A DNA stretch of 64,000 nucleotides from Asticcacaulis excentricus (GCF_003966695.1 NZ_AP018828.1:712001-776000), one strand, 5' to 3'; counted from the first letter of the stretch, positions 8,203-17,170 are shown. The notes: a model not told the origin generated them from the letters alone. Numbers and translations: made by a program.

Positions 8203-10419
8203 TTATGCCGGACGCAGCTTGCGCAGGCCGCGCGGGGCCATCTTGCCGACGCTGGCGCGCTTGCCCACAAAGTCTTTCCAGTCCTTGAAGTCGCGCGCCT
8301 TGCCCGATCCGTCGTACCACTGCACCGGCCCGGCCTGATCGAAGATGGCGATGTCCTTCACGCCGCCGTCCTTATAGCCTTGCAGCTTGACGCCCTTGCC
8401 GCGCGCCATTTCCGGCAACTCGCTGACGGGATAGACCAGCACCTTGTTGTTTTCACCCAGAATAACCACGTGGTCGCCCGTCACCGGCAAAGCCACAAAG
8501 GCCTCGGTGCCATCCGCATTTAGCACCGACTTGCCGGCCTTCTTGTTGCCGACGGCGTCCTCTTCGTTCATCACGAAGCCATAGCCGTTCTTCGACACCA
8601 TCAGGCGCTTAGCCCCCGGCGTGAACATGAAGACGTTGACGATACGGGTGTTTTCTTCCATCTCCAGCATCAGTTGGAGCGGTTCACCGTGCCCGCGACC
8701 GGACGGCAGCTTGTCGCAGCCGAGCGTAAAGAAGCGGCCGTCTGAGGTCATGATCAGCAGCTTGTCGGTATTGTAGCCGGGCACCAGGAAGCCGAGATTG
8801 TCGCCTTCCTTGAACTTCAGCTCCGACGGATCATCGACGCGGCCCTTGGTGGCGCGAATCCAGCCGCGCTCGGACAGGATAACGGTCAGGGCCTCCTTGG
8901 GCAGGTACGATTCGATGGCCGCCACCTCGACGCCCTGCGGCGCTTCGGCAAAGGTGGTCCGGCGCGCCGACAGAAGTTGCTTGCGCACCTCGGTCAGTTG
9001 TTCGTCGATCCGCTTCCACTGCTTCTTTTCGGAGCCCAGCAGCGACAACAGGCCGTCGCGTTCCTTCGACAGCTTGTCGTGCTCGCCCTTGATGGCCATT
9101 TCTTCCAGCCGCGCCAGTTGCCGCAGCCGCGTATCAAGAATGTAATCGACCTGCACCTCGGTCAGTTCGAAGCGCGCCATCAGGGTCTGTTTCGGCGTCT
9201 CGTCCTCACGGATAATGCGGATCACCTCATCCAGATTGAGGAAGGCGATCATCAGGCCGTCGAGGACGTGCAGACGCTTCTCGATCTTGTCCAGACGCCA
9301 TTGCGACTGCCGGATCAGCACTTCGCGGCGGTGGTCAAGGAAGGAGGTCAGGATGGTCTTCAGACCCATGACGCGCGGCGTGCCGGTCTTGTCCAGCACG
9401 TTCATGTTGAAGGCAAAGCGCGTTTCCAGATCGGAGATCTTGAACAGGCTTTCCATCAGCACTTCGGGGTCGATATTGCGCGTCTTGGGCTCAAGGATCA
9501 GGCGCACCTCTTCATCGGATTCGTCGCGCACATCGCCCAGCAGCGGGGCCTTCTTGGCCTCGATCAGGTCGGCCAGTTGCTCGATCAGCCGCGACTTCTG
9601 CACCTGATACGGGATTTCAGAAACAAGGATACGCCAGGCCCCGCGCCCCAGATCCTCAACCTCATAGCGGGCACGCACCCGCACGCTGCCGCGCCCCGTC
9701 TCATAGGCCTCAAAAATGGCTTCGCGGCGTTCGACGCAGATGCCGCCGGTCGGAAAGTCGGGCCCCGGAATAATGGCCATCAGGCCGTTGGTGTCGGTAT
9801 CGGGTTCGGCGATCAGCAGCTTACAGGCGTCGATCAGCTCCGCGACATTGTGCGGCGGGATGGAGGTCGCCATGCCCACGGCGATGCCCGTCGCGCCATT
9901 GGCCAGCAGATTCGGGAACGCCGCCGGCAGCACGACCGGCTCCTCGTCCTGACCGTCATAGGTCGGGCGGAAATCGACGGCGTTTTCGTCGATGCCGTCC
10001 AGCAGCAGCATGGCCGCCGTCGTCATCTTGCATTCGGTGTAACGCATGGCGGCGGCACTATCGCCGTCGATATTACCGAAATTCCCCTGCCCATCGACCA
10101 TGGGATAGCGTTGGGCGAACCACTGCGCCATACGCACCAGCGCGTCGTAGATCGACTGATCGCCGTGCGGGTGGAAGTTACCCATGACTTCCCCGACGAC
10201 CTTGGCCGATTTGCGCGCCGCCGCCTGCGGGTTCAGCCGCATATTGTGCATGGCGTACAAGACGCGCCGGTGCACCGGCTTCAGGCCGTCGCGCACGTCC
10301 GGCAGGGCGCGGTGCATGATGGTGGACAGCGCATAGGCCAGATAGCGCCGCGACAGGGCCTCGCCCATCGGTTCGCTGAGGATACGGCCGCCTTCGTCAG
10401 GAATCACATCGTTGCTCAT
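8203..10419 (-). CDS. parC: DNA topoisomerase IV subunit A
   Basis: ParC with ParE decatenates daughter chromosomes. The 738-aa protein has the GyrA/ParC breakage-reunion domain (about 20-470) with the catalytic tyrosine in AAMRYTECKM at about residue 127. The quinolone-pocket segment HPHGDQSIYDALVRMAQ is at about 83-99. The C-terminal domain (about 490-730) carries degenerate beta-pinwheel repeats and lacks the GyrA-box QRRGGKG, which argues for ParC rather than GyrA. The positions usually occupied by Ser and Glu in Escherichia coli ParC (S80, E84) are Gln88 and Asp92 here. parE is not in the window. Confidence 0.95.
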   Translation of the reverse strand: MSNDVIPDEGGRILSEPMGEALSRRYLAYALSTIMHRALPDVRDGLKPVHRRVLYAMHNMRLNPQAAARKSAKVVGEVMGNFHPHGDQSIYDALVRMAQWFAQRYPMVDGQGNFGNIDGDSAAAMRYTECKMTTAAMLLLDGIDENAVDFRPTYDGQDEEPVVLPAAFPNLLANGATGIAVGMATSIPPHNVAELIDACKLLIAEPDTDTNGLMAIIPGPDFPTGGICVERREAIFEAYETGRGSVRVRARYEVEDLGRGAWRILVSEIPYQVQKSRLIEQLADLIEAKKAPLLGDVRDESDEEVRLILEPKTRNIDPEVLMESLFKISDLETRFAFNMNVLDKTGTPRVMGLKTILTSFLDHRREVLIRQSQWRLDKIEKRLHVLDGLMIAFLNLDEVIRIIREDETPKQTLMARFELTEVQVDYILDTRLRQLARLEEMAIKGEHDKLSKERDGLLSLLGSEKKQWKRIDEQLTEVRKQLLSARRTTFAEAPQGVEVAAIESYLPKEALTVILSERGWIRATKGRVDDPSELKFKEGDNLGFLVPGYNTDKLLIMTSDGRFFTLGCDKLPSGRGHGEPLQLMLEMEENTRIVNVFMFTPGAKRLMVSKNGYGFVMNEEDAVGNKKAGKSVLNADGTEAFVALPVTGDHVVILGENNKVLVYPVSELPEMARGKGVKLQGYKDGGVKDIAIFDQAGPVQWYDGSGKARDFKDWKDFVGKRASVGKMAPRGLRKLRPA

Positions 10420-10487
10420 GCCTTATGCGTAAGGCTTTCGCGCTTTTCGCACAAGCACATATGCAGAACAGGTTGTGGAGGGCGCCC

Positions 10488-10886
10488 TCACCAATTGTTG
10501 CGGCCATCCAGCGCTTCGACCGGCAGGCTGTTCAGATCAAAGCCATCGACCATGCGCATATTGATGGCAACGATGCGCTGTTCCGGCACGACGCCCGCCT
10601 CCCCTTTGGGCGTTCCGTCGGCATTATAGGCCGAGGCCCAGTCTGGGCTGTCACCGTGCGTATTGCCGCCACAATGGCCGCAGAAATGATGCTGATTGAG
10701 GCCACCACTGGCCGAATAGGTGCGATCGTGCGTCGAACTGTGGATCGTCACCTCACCTGGCGCAAAATAGGCCCATACGGCCCCGACGCGATGGCAGTAG
10801 GTGCAGTTACAGGTCCGCACGCCTTCGGGCGCTTTTAAGATGTCGATGCGGGTCGCGCCACAATAGCAGGTGGCTGTGAGGGTCAT
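10488..10886 (-). CDS. GFA-family (glutathione-dependent formaldehyde-activating-like) zinc protein
   Basis: The 132-aa protein has the cysteine pattern of the GFA/CENP-V fold: CYCGATRI at residue 7, CNCTYCHRVG near 28, and HHFCGHCGGNTHG near 68-80. Two zinc ions are expected. The family name comes from Paracoccus Gfa, but most members have no proven function. The ATG at 10886 is preceded by AGGAG with normal spacing; the longer frame would run towards the upstream gene. Confidence 0.85.
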   Translation of the reverse strand: MTLTATCYCGATRIDILKAPEGVRTCNCTYCHRVGAVWAYFAPGEVTIHSSTHDRTYSASGGLNQHHFCGHCGGNTHGDSPDWASAYNADGTPKGEAGVVPEQRIVAINMRMVDGFDLNSLPVEALDGRNNW

Positions 10887-10956
10887 GGTTCGCTCCTGTT
10901 GAGGGAGGGAACGTCGCAGAGCGTGATGACAAAATCTGTCAGCAGGGTTTAAATGC

Positions 10957-11424
10957 TCAGAACAGGGCGTCCACGGCGTTTTGCAGATCGTTTTCGATGC
11001 GCTCGGCCCGCCCGTGAATATGAGCGTCCATTTCAACGACCCGAGCCTTCAGGCTGTCCAGACGCGCCGCCAGATCTTCGCGCGCCGCCTCGTCTTCAAG
11101 ATTGGAACTGAGCAGAATCTGGATGCCGGACTCGAACTCCTCAAGCGCCTTTTCGCAGGCCTCATCGAAGGGTTTGCGCACCATGTCGGGCGACGCCTTA
11201 TAGGCGGCGATGACCACGTCTTTTTGCTCAAAGCCGGAATTTTCAAAGTGTTCGACATAGCCGCGACGCCGCCAGTCCATCAGCTCCTCAGCCATGTCCG
11301 GCATGTCGAGGCCCATTTCGAACAGCATGATCGCTTCGTTGAACAGGTTGAGGTAGTCCGTCGCCAAACCCGTCTCCGGATTGACGTTGGCTGCCCGCAG
11401 TTCCTGTTCGCTATACCCTGACAT
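10957..11424 (-). CDS. Uncharacterised soluble helical protein (155 aa)
   Basis: I do not recognise the family. From the ATG at 11424 the protein is acidic and predicted mostly helical, with a coiled-coil-like C-terminal half (about 85-150, rich in E, A, L, R). No signal peptide or membrane segment is seen. An alternative ATG lies 33 nt upstream at 11457. Base composition matches the neighbours. It lies between recO and the GFA-like gene on the same strand but with gaps, so operon membership is unclear. Confidence 0.65.
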   Translation of the reverse strand: MSGYSEQELRAANVNPETGLATDYLNLFNEAIMLFEMGLDMPDMAEELMDWRRRGYVEHFENSGFEQKDVVIAAYKASPDMVRKPFDEACEKALEEFESGIQILLSSNLEDEAAREDLAARLDSLKARVVEMDAHIHGRAERIENDLQNAVDALF

Positions 11425-11529
11425 ACCCGTCAAACTACCCGCCCGAATCGAGCCCATCGGCCTAACTTAGTGAAAACACGTTACCAAAGCATGGAGAACG
11501 ATGTTTTCGCGTATATTTTAAAAACGGAA

Positions 11530-12252
11530 TCAGTAATCCCGTACACTGTCGATAAGGCGCGTGCGGATTTCGGGCAAGGGTTGATTGAGCGGATGAAAGA
11601 TATGCCGCTCCAGAAAATAGCCGGTCAGGTCCAGCCCGCGGCGCAGATCGTCGGCCTGAACGCCGCCTTGTGACGACAGCAAAAATCCCGGTAAAGGCAG
11701 CAGCTTATCCTTATAGGGCTCGCCTTCGCGGCGGCTGACAGCGCGGGCCGAACGCGGCGAGACATAGATCAGATCGTCGCGGCTGCCGCTCACCGCACAG
11801 ACCGACAGGTCGAGGCCAAACCCGACGGCTTCCAGCAGGCCCATCTCGAAGCGCACATAGACATAGGGCCAGACGCCGGGCAGGCCGAAGGCCTTGATCA
11901 GCGCTTCAAAGGCATAAAACGCCCCCGGATAGGCCTCGCGCTCAGGCAGGACGGCCCGCGTCATGACGCAGGCGCACTGCACGCCGATCAGGGCCATCGG
12001 GTCGTCGAAAATGTCAGCCGTAGCGTCGCCTTCGGGCTCGAGCGTGGCCGAGCCCAGTTGGTCGGCGGTGCGCGCCCGATAGGACAGGCGCACGCGGCTG
12101 GCCGGTTGCAGATAGGGCTTGAGCCGGCGCGAGGCCCCGCCGGGCACATGGGCGGCGATATGACCGTGTTCCAGAGTCAGAAAATGCACCACCGCACCGG
12201 TTTCCCCATGCGGCCGGGCGCTTAGGACAAAGGCATCGTCTTCGAAGGTCAA
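11530..12252 (-). CDS. recO: DNA repair protein RecO
   Basis: RecO works with RecR and RecF to load RecA at gaps. The 240-aa protein shows the N-terminal OB-fold (DDAFVLSARPHGETGAVVHFLT, residues 5-26; HVPGGASRRLKPYLQPA near 36-52) and a helical C-terminal domain. The cysteine zinc site seen in some RecO proteins is incomplete. The start codon is TTG at 12250-12252. An AGGAGG lies immediately upstream, inside an inverted-repeat element, so the repeat seems to provide the ribosome-binding site. It is the last gene of the run pyrE to recO. Confidence 0.93.
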   Translation of the reverse strand: MTFEDDAFVLSARPHGETGAVVHFLTLEHGHIAAHVPGGASRRLKPYLQPASRVRLSYRARTADQLGSATLEPEGDATADIFDDPMALIGVQCACVMTRAVLPEREAYPGAFYAFEALIKAFGLPGVWPYVYVRFEMGLLEAVGFGLDLSVCAVSGSRDDLIYVSPRSARAVSRREGEPYKDKLLPLPGFLLSSQGGVQADDLRRGLDLTGYFLERHIFHPLNQPLPEIRTRLIDSVRDY

Positions 12253-12255
12253 ATC

Positions 12256-12410
12256 CTCCTCCCCTGCGCCAGCGGGGGAGGTGGCGAGCCCGCGAAGCGC
12301 GGCGAGACGGAGGGGGCCGGACGGTAACGTGAAGCCCCCTCCGACACGCCTTCGTTAGGACTCCGGCGTGCCACCTCCCCCGCTTCGCCTAAAGGCTCGC
12401 AAGGGAGGAG
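12256..12410. repeat. GC-rich inverted-repeat element between era and recO
   Basis: A 14-bp perfect inverted repeat (12272-12285 and 12370-12383) is nested in an outer pair, CTCCTCCC at 12256-12263 and GGGAGGAG at 12403-12410. The interior contains further G-rich and C-rich blocks. A half-length relative lies at 44922-44972 between rpoC and rpoB. It has no coding features and looks like a dispersed intergenic repeat family. Confidence 0.7.
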
Positions 12411-12446
12411 AAAGGCGGAGCGTCTACCGGCCAGCCTCACGTGAAA

Positions 12447-13418
12447 TTACTCCCCGAACTCCAGACCAAACTGCGCATATAAAGCCCGGTCGTCGCTCCA
12501 GCGCTCATTAACCTGCACGTGAAGGAACAGGTGCACCTTGCGGTCGAGAATATCCATCAACTCCTGACGGGCGCGCTGACCGATCCATTTCAAAGTCTGG
12601 CCGTTCTTGCCCAGCACGATGGCGCGCTGACCGTCGCGTTCGACGAAGATGGTCTGTTCGATGCGCGCCGCGCCGTCCGGCATGTCCTTGAAGTCGGTCG
12701 TCACCACGGCGCAGGCATAGGGCAGTTCCTCATGCACGCGCAGGAACAGCTTTTCGCGGGTGATTTCGGCGGCCAGAATACGCACCGGCGCATCGGCGGC
12801 CTGATCTTCCGGATAAAGCCACGGCCCCGAAGGCATTTTATCAGCCAGCGCCTCCATGAGGTCGCCAATGCCATTGCCCTTTTCGGCCGAGATCATGAAG
12901 ACCTGATCGAAAACACCTTCCTTGAACAGGCTGTCGGCCAGAGCCAGCAGGTTATCGCGGCGCAGAAGGTCGATCTTGTTCAGCACCAGAATGGCGCGGC
13001 GGTTATTAGCCTTCAGCCCGGCAATGATGGTCTCGGCGTCTTCGACCGCCAGCTTGTCGGCACCGGTCGGCTTGGTGTCGGGGGCCGGGAAATGCACGGC
13101 CAGATGCGCCGGAGCGTCGATCAGCATGACGACGATGTCGGCATCTTCGGCTCCGCCCCAGGCCGATTTGACCATGGCACGGTCCAGACGCCGGCGCGGC
13201 TTGAAGATACCCGGCGTATCGACCAGCACGATCTGCGCTTCGCCATGAATGGCGATACCGCGCACCGGAAAGCGCGTCGTCTGCACTTTCTGGGTGACGA
13301 TGGAGACCTTGGAACCGACCAGGGCGTTGACAAGGGTGGATTTGCCCGCATTGGGCGCGCCGATGATGGCGGCGAAACCCGCGCGCGTTGTCGCGGGAGA
13401 AGAAGAGGTGATCGTCAA
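12447..13418 (-). CDS. era: GTPase Era, 16S rRNA-binding ribosome assembly factor
   Basis: Era binds the 3' end of 16S rRNA during 30S maturation. The 323-aa protein has the GTPase motifs G1 GAPNAGKST (about 20-28), G3 DTPGIF (about 67) and G4 NKID (about 147), followed by a C-terminal KH domain (about 225-310). The start is a TTG at 13416-13418 that overlaps the rnc stop as TTGA, implying coupling to rnc. The rnc-era order is the standard one. Confidence 0.96.
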   Translation of the reverse strand: MTITSSSPATTRAGFAAIIGAPNAGKSTLVNALVGSKVSIVTQKVQTTRFPVRGIAIHGEAQIVLVDTPGIFKPRRRLDRAMVKSAWGGAEDADIVVMLIDAPAHLAVHFPAPDTKPTGADKLAVEDAETIIAGLKANNRRAILVLNKIDLLRRDNLLALADSLFKEGVFDQVFMISAEKGNGIGDLMEALADKMPSGPWLYPEDQAADAPVRILAAEITREKLFLRVHEELPYACAVVTTDFKDMPDGAARIEQTIFVERDGQRAIVLGKNGQTLKWIGQRARQELMDILDRKVHLFLHVQVNERWSDDRALYAQFGLEFGE

Positions 13419-14143
13419 TTAAGACCTGCGTGTTCGATAAAGCTGAGGGCCGCCGCCTTTTCGGCGTCCTGACGGGACTTGCCGCTGGCGACGACGGGAT
13501 CATAGCCTTCTAGCGTGAGCGCGACCTTAAAGATAGGGGCATGATCGGGACCAGTGCGTTCCACGATCTCATATTTCGGTGAAGCCAGCTTCTGCTGCGC
13601 GGCCCATTCCTGAAGGTGCGACTTGGGGTTCAGGTGCGAACGGGAGTGGCTGGCGCGGATATGCGGTTGCCACAGGGGGGCGAAGATGCGCCGCGCCGTC
13701 TCAAAACCGCCGTCGAGATAGACCGCTGCGATCAGGGCCTCACAGGCATCGCCCAGAATGGTCAGGTTGGAGCGCCCGCCGCTTTTGGTTTCGCCGGGGG
13801 CCAGACGCATGGCCGCCCCGACGCCCAGAGACGTGGCCACCGCCGCGCAGGTTTCGCGGCTGACCAGCCCGTGCAGGCGTTGCGACATCTCCCCTTCGGC
13901 GGCCTGCGGAAAGGCCTGCATCAGGGCTTCGGCCACCAGCAGGCCCAGCACGCGATCCCCAAGAAACTCCAGCCGCTCATTATCGCCGGAGACGGTCTTT
14001 TTGGGGCGCCCATCGCTGACACTGGCGTGGGTAAGCGCGCTGTCGAGCAGTTGACGGTCCGCAAAGCGGTATCCGAGTTTCGCCTCCAGTTCATCCAGCA
14101 CCTTCTGCCGATGACCGGAGGCATCCCTTTGCATACGTGTCAT
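13415..14143 (-). CDS. rnc: Ribonuclease III
   Basis: RNase III cleaves double-stranded RNA in rRNA processing and mRNA control. The 242-aa protein carries the catalytic signature NERLEFLGDRVLGLLVAE (about residues 54-71), the second acidic cluster with DACEALIAAVYLDGG (about 128-142), and a C-terminal dsRBD (about 170-238, ending AEKAAALSFIEHAG). The ATG at 14143 shares one base with the lepB stop codon (TAATG). That supports this start over the longer frame to 14224. Confidence 0.96.
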   Translation of the reverse strand: MTRMQRDASGHRQKVLDELEAKLGYRFADRQLLDSALTHASVSDGRPKKTVSGDNERLEFLGDRVLGLLVAEALMQAFPQAAEGEMSQRLHGLVSRETCAAVATSLGVGAAMRLAPGETKSGGRSNLTILGDACEALIAAVYLDGGFETARRIFAPLWQPHIRASHSRSHLNPKSHLQEWAAQQKLASPKYEIVERTGPDHAPIFKVALTLEGYDPVVASGKSRQDAEKAAALSFIEHAGLN

Positions 14144-14958
14144 TATTTCAGGGACTTGAAGAAACGGTCCCAGCGCAGGTCGAGCCACGTCCACGGCTTG
14201 AACAGCGAGGCCCCCTTGTTCCACGAGATCAGCACCATAACCGCCTTGCCCTCAAGGTTTTCGGCGGGCACGAAGCCAACGCCCGGCTGGAACGGATCGG
14301 CGGGCGAGAAACGGCTGTCGAGCGAGTTGTCGCGGTTGTCGCCCATCACGAAATACTGACCTTCGGGGACGGTAAATTCCTGCGTATCGTCGGCTTCGGG
14401 CTTATAACCCATATCCTGCGTGAGGTGGGTTGCGCCGTCAGGAAGGTCTTCCTGCATCACCTCAACATCCGGCGTCGCATAGGTGATACCGGCGGAGATC
14501 GGCCCCTTGTCGATGGTGGTCACCGGCTGATCATTGATAAAGACCTGACCATTCTTCACCTGAACGCGGTCGCCGGGCAGGCCGATGACGCGCTTGATGT
14601 AATCGACCTTGGTGTTGCTGGGCAGCTTGAACACCACGATGTCGCCGCGCTTGGCCTGCTTTTCGAAAATGCGGCCCGAAATCACCGGCGGCGAAAACTG
14701 GATGGAGTGCTTCGAATAGCCATAGTCCCACTTGCGCACCACAATGTAGTCGCCCTCATAGAGGTTGGGCTCCATTGAGGCCGACGGGATGGTGAAGGGC
14801 TGGAAAAACAGCGTGCGGAAAACCAGAGTGATGATCAGGGCGATCGCCACGGTCTTAATAATATCCGACCATTCGTCCTTAACCGTCGACTTTTCGTCGC
14901 TTTCGACAATATCTTTTTCTACGGCCACGTCTTCCGTAACCTTGTCCTCAGCGCTCAT
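14143..14958 (-). CDS. lepB: Signal peptidase I
   Basis: LepB removes signal peptides from exported proteins at the periplasmic face of the inner membrane. After an acidic cytoplasmic N-terminus, a membrane helix (about residues 34-55) precedes the catalytic serine in PSASMEPNL. The catalytic lysine lies in the box GDIVVFKLPSNTKVDYIKR-like region, and the late box GDNRDNSLDSR is also present. I use the ATG at 14958 (271 aa); an ATG 12 nt upstream has an AAGGA with no spacing. It sits between acpS and rnc in the operon-like run. Confidence 0.94.
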   Translation of the reverse strand: MSAEDKVTEDVAVEKDIVESDEKSTVKDEWSDIIKTVAIALIITLVFRTLFFQPFTIPSASMEPNLYEGDYIVVRKWDYGYSKHSIQFSPPVISGRIFEKQAKRGDIVVFKLPSNTKVDYIKRVIGLPGDRVQVKNGQVFINDQPVTTIDKGPISAGITYATPDVEVMQEDLPDGATHLTQDMGYKPEADDTQEFTVPEGQYFVMGDNRDNSLDSRFSPADPFQPGVGFVPAENLEGKAVMVLISWNKGASLFKPWTWLDLRWDRFFKSLK

Positions 14959-15010
14959 AAACAGCCCCATTCCTTTAACGCCTATAGCTTTAAGCGCATT
15001 CCTTCGGCCT

Positions 15011-15041
15011 GTCTATTTTTAGATTCCGGCCAAAAATAGAC
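15011..15041. promoter_or_regulatory. Inverted repeat upstream of lepB
   Basis: GTCTATTTTT (15011-15020) and AAAAATAGAC (15032-15041) form a perfect 10-bp inverted repeat with an 11-nt loop, in the 91-base gap between acpS and lepB. It could be an intra-operon terminator/attenuator or an operator. Function unknown. Confidence 0.5.
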
Positions 15042-15049
15042 GTTACATT

Positions 15050-15445
15050 TTATTCAGGGAGCGCCTCGATAATCACATAGGCCCCGGCCAGATCGCCCTC
15101 ATCCGTCAGGCTGAGGTGGATGCGCGCCGCGCAGCCCTGCGGTAACAGCGCCTGAAGCCGGTCAAGCGCGCCGCTTTTAAGTGTCACCTCAGGCTTGCCC
15201 AGCGCATCATTGCGCACCTCTATGTCGGTGAAATGAAAGCCGCGCAAACCGCTGCCCAGCGCCTTCATCACCGCCTCCTTGGCGGCGAAACGCTTGGCCA
15301 GGGTCGGATGCACCGGCGTTTTCGACAGGGCATAGGCCTGCTCGGCGGGCGTGAACACGCGGTCGAGGAATTTCTGACCGAAACGTTCGACCGATTGCCG
15401 GATGCGCCGTGCGTCGGTCAGGTCCATGCCCACGCCAAGGATCAT
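15050..15445 (-). CDS. acpS: Holo-[acyl-carrier-protein] synthase
   Basis: AcpS transfers 4'-phosphopantetheine from CoA to the serine of ACP; the acpP gene of this window at 60880-61119 encodes its likely substrate. The 131-aa protein has GVGMDLTDARRI (about 4-15) with the metal-binding Asp and FAAKEAVMKALGSGL (about 53-67) with the catalytic Glu/Lys. The start overlaps the pdxJ stop as ATGA. Confidence 0.95.
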   Translation of the reverse strand: MILGVGMDLTDARRIRQSVERFGQKFLDRVFTPAEQAYALSKTPVHPTLAKRFAAKEAVMKALGSGLRGFHFTDIEVRNDALGKPEVTLKSGALDRLQALLPQGCAARIHLSLTDEGDLAGAYVIIEALPE

Positions 15446-16191
15446 AGGCGCGCAGCGTCCATCAGGTGCCGCATACGGCTGACCGAAGCCTCAAGCCCCA
15501 CAAAGATGGCTTCACCGATCAGGAAGTGGCCGATATTCAGTTCTTTGATCTGAGGCACACGCGAAATAAAGGTCACGGTATCATAGTCGATGCCGTGGCC
15601 CGCATGGACCTCTATGCCGACCTCGGCCGCCATGTGCGCCGCCCATTCGAGCTTCTTCATCTCGGATTCGACGATGGAGCGTTCACCTTCGCGCCAGGCG
15701 TCGCACAGGGCCCCCGTGTGGAATTCGACCACGGGCGCGCCGATGTTCGACGCTGCCGATACCTGAAGCGGGTCGGTGGCAATAAACAGCGAGGTACGGA
15801 TACCCGCCGCATTGAGCCGCGCGACCGCGGGCCCCACGACGTCTATATTACCCGCCACATCCAGACCGCCTTCGGTGGTGCGTTCCTGACGCCGTTCGGG
15901 CACCAGACAGCAGGCGTGCGGCTTGAGATCGAGCGCAATGCCGATCATCTCATCGGTCACCGCCATCTCGAAATTCAGCGGCTTTCCAAACGCATCACAG
16001 ACGGCTTTCAGCGCCCAGATATCCTTATCGAGCACGTGGCGGCGATCTTCGCGCAGGTGCGCCGTGATGCCATCGACCCCGGCCTCAAGCACCTGGCGCG
16101 CGCCGCGCACCGGGTCAGGCGCATGGCCGCCGCGCGCATTGCGCACCGTGGCGATGTGGTCGATATTGATACCCAGACGGATGCGGTTCAT
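15442..16191 (-). CDS. pdxJ: Pyridoxine 5'-phosphate synthase
   Basis: PdxJ condenses 3-amino-2-oxopropyl phosphate with 1-deoxyxylulose 5-phosphate in PLP synthesis. The 249-aa TIM-barrel protein starts MNRIRLGINIDHIATVRNAR and shows ITAHLREDRRHV (about 45-56), CCLVPERRQERTTEGGLDV (about 96-114) and EVHAGHGIDYD (about 190-200), all family signatures. The ATG at 16191 lies 4 nt after the pyrE stop. PdxJ next to AcpS is a common arrangement in proteobacteria. Confidence 0.96.
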   Translation of the reverse strand: MNRIRLGINIDHIATVRNARGGHAPDPVRGARQVLEAGVDGITAHLREDRRHVLDKDIWALKAVCDAFGKPLNFEMAVTDEMIGIALDLKPHACCLVPERRQERTTEGGLDVAGNIDVVGPAVARLNAAGIRTSLFIATDPLQVSAASNIGAPVVEFHTGALCDAWREGERSIVESEMKKLEWAAHMAAEVGIEVHAGHGIDYDTVTFISRVPQIKELNIGHFLIGEAIFVGLEASVSRMRHLMDAARL

Positions 16192-16195
16192 GGCA

Positions 16196-16786
16196 TCAGG
16201 CCTTTTGCGACAGACGACGGCTGCCGGGGTCCTGCACCGGAATAGCGGCCAGTTCCGGCGGCAGGGCATCGGCGGGATAGGCCGGGACTTCGAGGCTGGC
16301 CAGCGAGATCAGCGGCACGCCGACATCTGCCTTGCCCCCCGACCGGTCAACGATACAGGCCGCCGCGACGACTTCGCCGCCCAGCGCCTGAATGGCCGCG
16401 ATACATTCGCGCGACGACAGGCCGGTGGTGACGATGTCTTCGACCATGACCACTTTCGCACCGGGTTCGATGTGGAAGCCGCGACGCAGCTTGAACTCAC
16501 CCTCGACGCGCTCGACATACATGGACGGGACCTTCAGGTGCCGCGCCGTCTCATAGCCGGGAATGATGCCGCCCACGGCCGGCGAAATCGCCACATCGAC
16601 GCTACCGGCCTGCGCCACGATCTTTTCGGCCAGCGCCTTGCACAGGCGCTCACAGCGGTCGGCATTCATGAAGACGAGGTTTTTTTGCAGGAACAGCGGC
16701 GAATGCAGCCCGCTCGACAACACGAAATGCCCCTCTCTCAGGGCATTGGCGTCACGGAATTCATTGATCACGTCTTCAGAGGTCAT
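16196..16786 (-). CDS. pyrE: Orotate phosphoribosyltransferase
   Basis: PyrE converts orotate and PRPP to OMP in pyrimidine synthesis. The 196-aa protein contains the PRPP-binding motif [14 protein letters not shown] (about 112-125) and the N-terminal [17 protein letters not shown] region. It is the first gene of the leftward run ending at recO. A divergent 144-base gap separates it from the VapB-like gene. Confidence 0.95.
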   Translation of the reverse strand: MTSEDVINEFRDANALREGHFVLSSGLHSPLFLQKNLVFMNADRCERLCKALAEKIVAQAGSVDVAISPAVGGIIPGYETARHLKVPSMYVERVEGEFKLRRGFHIEPGAKVVMVEDIVTTGLSSRECIAAIQALGGEVVAAACIVDRSGGKADVGVPLISLASLEVPAYPADALPPELAAIPVQDPGSRRLSQKA

Positions 16787-16884
16787 GGGAGGGTCCCGGC
16801 AGTATGTGTTTTGCCGCTACATAGGCCAAATCGTCGTCCGACCCAATAAGTATTTCAGGCGCATTCGTACACACTCGTGATTTG

Positions 16885-16914
16885 CTTACTTTGATCCCTT
16901 ACATTAAAGTAAGG
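16885..16914. promoter_or_regulatory. Candidate operator of the VapBC-type module
   Basis: Three copies of the half-site CTTAC lie just upstream of the antitoxin gene: two direct (16885-16889, 16898-16902) and one inverted (16909-16913, GTAAG). CCTTAC and GTAAGG form a 6-bp inverted repeat with a 6-nt spacer. AbrB-fold antitoxins usually repress their own operon through such palindromes, so this is a likely autoregulatory site. Confidence 0.5.
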
Positions 16915-16930
16915 CGTTGGAGGCCGAAAA

Positions 16931-17170
16931 ATGAGTACCGCAACGCTCACCACCAAAGGTCAGATCACCATTCCCGCTGAGGTGCGCAAGGCCATGTCGG
17001 TCAGTCAGGGCGACCGGGTGGAATTCGTCGAGATCGAACCCGGAAAGTTTCTGCTGTGCGCCGCCACGCGGTCCATGACAGAACTCAAGGGCCGCTTTGG
17101 CAAGCCGGACCGCCCCGTCAGCGTCGAAGAGATGAATGAGGCCATCGGACAGGCTGCGTCCGGCAAATGA
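16931..17170 (+). CDS. AbrB/SpoVT-type antitoxin (VapB-like)
   Basis: The 79-aa protein has a swapped-hairpin AbrB DNA-binding domain at about residues 3-47 (LTTKGQITIPAEVRKAM, GDRVEFVEIEPGKFLL) and a C-terminal tail likely to contact the toxin. A GGAGG lies upstream of the ATG. The stop overlaps the PIN-domain gene as ATGA, the standard antitoxin-toxin order. Confidence 0.88.
   Translation: MSTATLTTKGQITIPAEVRKAMSVSQGDRVEFVEIEPGKFLLCAATRSMTELKGRFGKPDRPVSVEEMNEAIGQAASGK

Noticed and set aside
7934-8320. 128-codon frame crossing the 29-bp inverted-repeat element
   Set aside because: It overlaps the parC 3' end in another frame and runs through the repeat arms; no homology features.
8977-10629. 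550-codon frame antisense to parC
   Set aside because: parC is clearly coding on the other strand and this frame lacks recognisable domains.
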